Source of the DNA: Nannochloris sp. 'desiccata'
Lineage: Eukaryota > Chlorophyta > Trebouxiophyceae > Chlorellales > Chlorellaceae
Reading direction: 5' to 3'
DNA: 64,000 nt
NCBI GenBank assembly: GCA_019044685.2
Contig: JAGTXX020000010.1
Coordinates: 124,001-188,000 of the forward strand
Every line of letters begins with the position of its first letter. Within the stretch, counting starts at the first letter, position 1. Below are positions 63,833 through 64,000 of the stretch, piece by piece. The notes beneath the pieces were generated by a model, which did not search any database, had not been told where the DNA came from, and worked only from the letters and a program-made list of their open reading frames with translations. The translations under genes were made by a program, and so were the position numbers.

Positions 63833-64000
63833 AGCTGATTTTAAGAGTATGATTTTTGGTCAGAACTCTGGAGGAAAGCAGACAGGGTAAAAAAGCAAAG
63901 GTCTTTGAGTGCACTTCATCTAGGATACATTGTCCCTTGAAGTACCATCCAATGCTATCTCCCTCCCCCTTTCTCTTACTTTCTGTCCCTTTAAAACCCT
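63833..64000. other. 3' flank of the carrier gene to window end
   Basis: Only 3' UTR-like sequence is seen up to the right edge. Confidence 0.4.

Overview
The window is nuclear DNA of a eukaryote, most probably a green alga (Chlorophyta). Genes carry short GT-AG introns of roughly 60 to 150 bases. Urea uptake and the ATP-dependent urea carboxylase / allophanate hydrolase route lie side by side (15384-26377), as in chlorophytes that lack urease. Other genes fit a green lineage: an expansin, a GDP-L-fucose synthase, a CDPK, receptor-like kinases and an LSm11-like protein. Several putative transcript ends hold TGTAA-like poly(A) signals. The species cannot be named from the sequence. Coding sequence is only moderately GC-rich and intergenic DNA is AT-rich.

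Layout. 1-4777: a plastid-protein-like gene running toward the left edge, an RGG protein with a UAP56-binding-type motif, and a fasciclin-ectodomain receptor kinase. 5914-9651: a divergent member of a PD-(D/E)XK nuclease-like family, a helicase relic, and an F-box/LRR-like gene. 10040-14710: a Sac3/GANP (TREX-2) homologue. 15384-26377: the urea cluster, with DUR3 transporter (-), urea carboxylase (+), a stand-alone allophanate-hydrolase C-terminal domain (-) and an allophanate hydrolase amidase lacking that domain (+). 26609-29598: a CDPK and a nucleoredoxin-like gene with a frame break and a possible membrane tail.

29571-39635 is the most unusual part. A unit of about 3.4 kb, made of a small coiled-coil/membrane-protein gene (-) and a header-plus-PD-(D/E)XK gene (+), is tandemly duplicated and followed by a partial third start. 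Unit 1 has lost the 3' end of the nuclease gene. Unit 2 is split by a 2.2-kb insert that carries its own gene and is flanked by 522-bp near-identical direct repeats, yet leaves one intact nuclease gene (37001-38331).

39725-47641: LSm11-like gene, a Cys-rich orphan, a PAN-ectodomain receptor kinase and a basic/coiled-coil gene. 48200-53250 is repeat-rich: another mitochondrial-type coiled-coil gene, a 1.38-kb element with perfect 33-bp terminal inverted repeats and target-site duplications, a fold-back element, and GC-rich repeats. 53254-63832: a gene resembling a family of large algal DNA viruses, GDP-L-fucose synthase, a 68-bp minisatellite, a nucleoside hydrolase, an expansin with an ShKT tail, a Nudix-like protein and a mitochondrial oxoglutarate/malate-type carrier.

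Functional links: DUR3 imports urea, the carboxylase makes allophanate, and the amidase plus the separate C-terminal domain would finish the release of ammonia and CO2. The nuclease family and its coiled-coil neighbour are the best candidate for an undescribed system. Their pairing is seen in the sequence; any functional link is inference. All exon models were built by eye from splice consensus, phase and family expectation.
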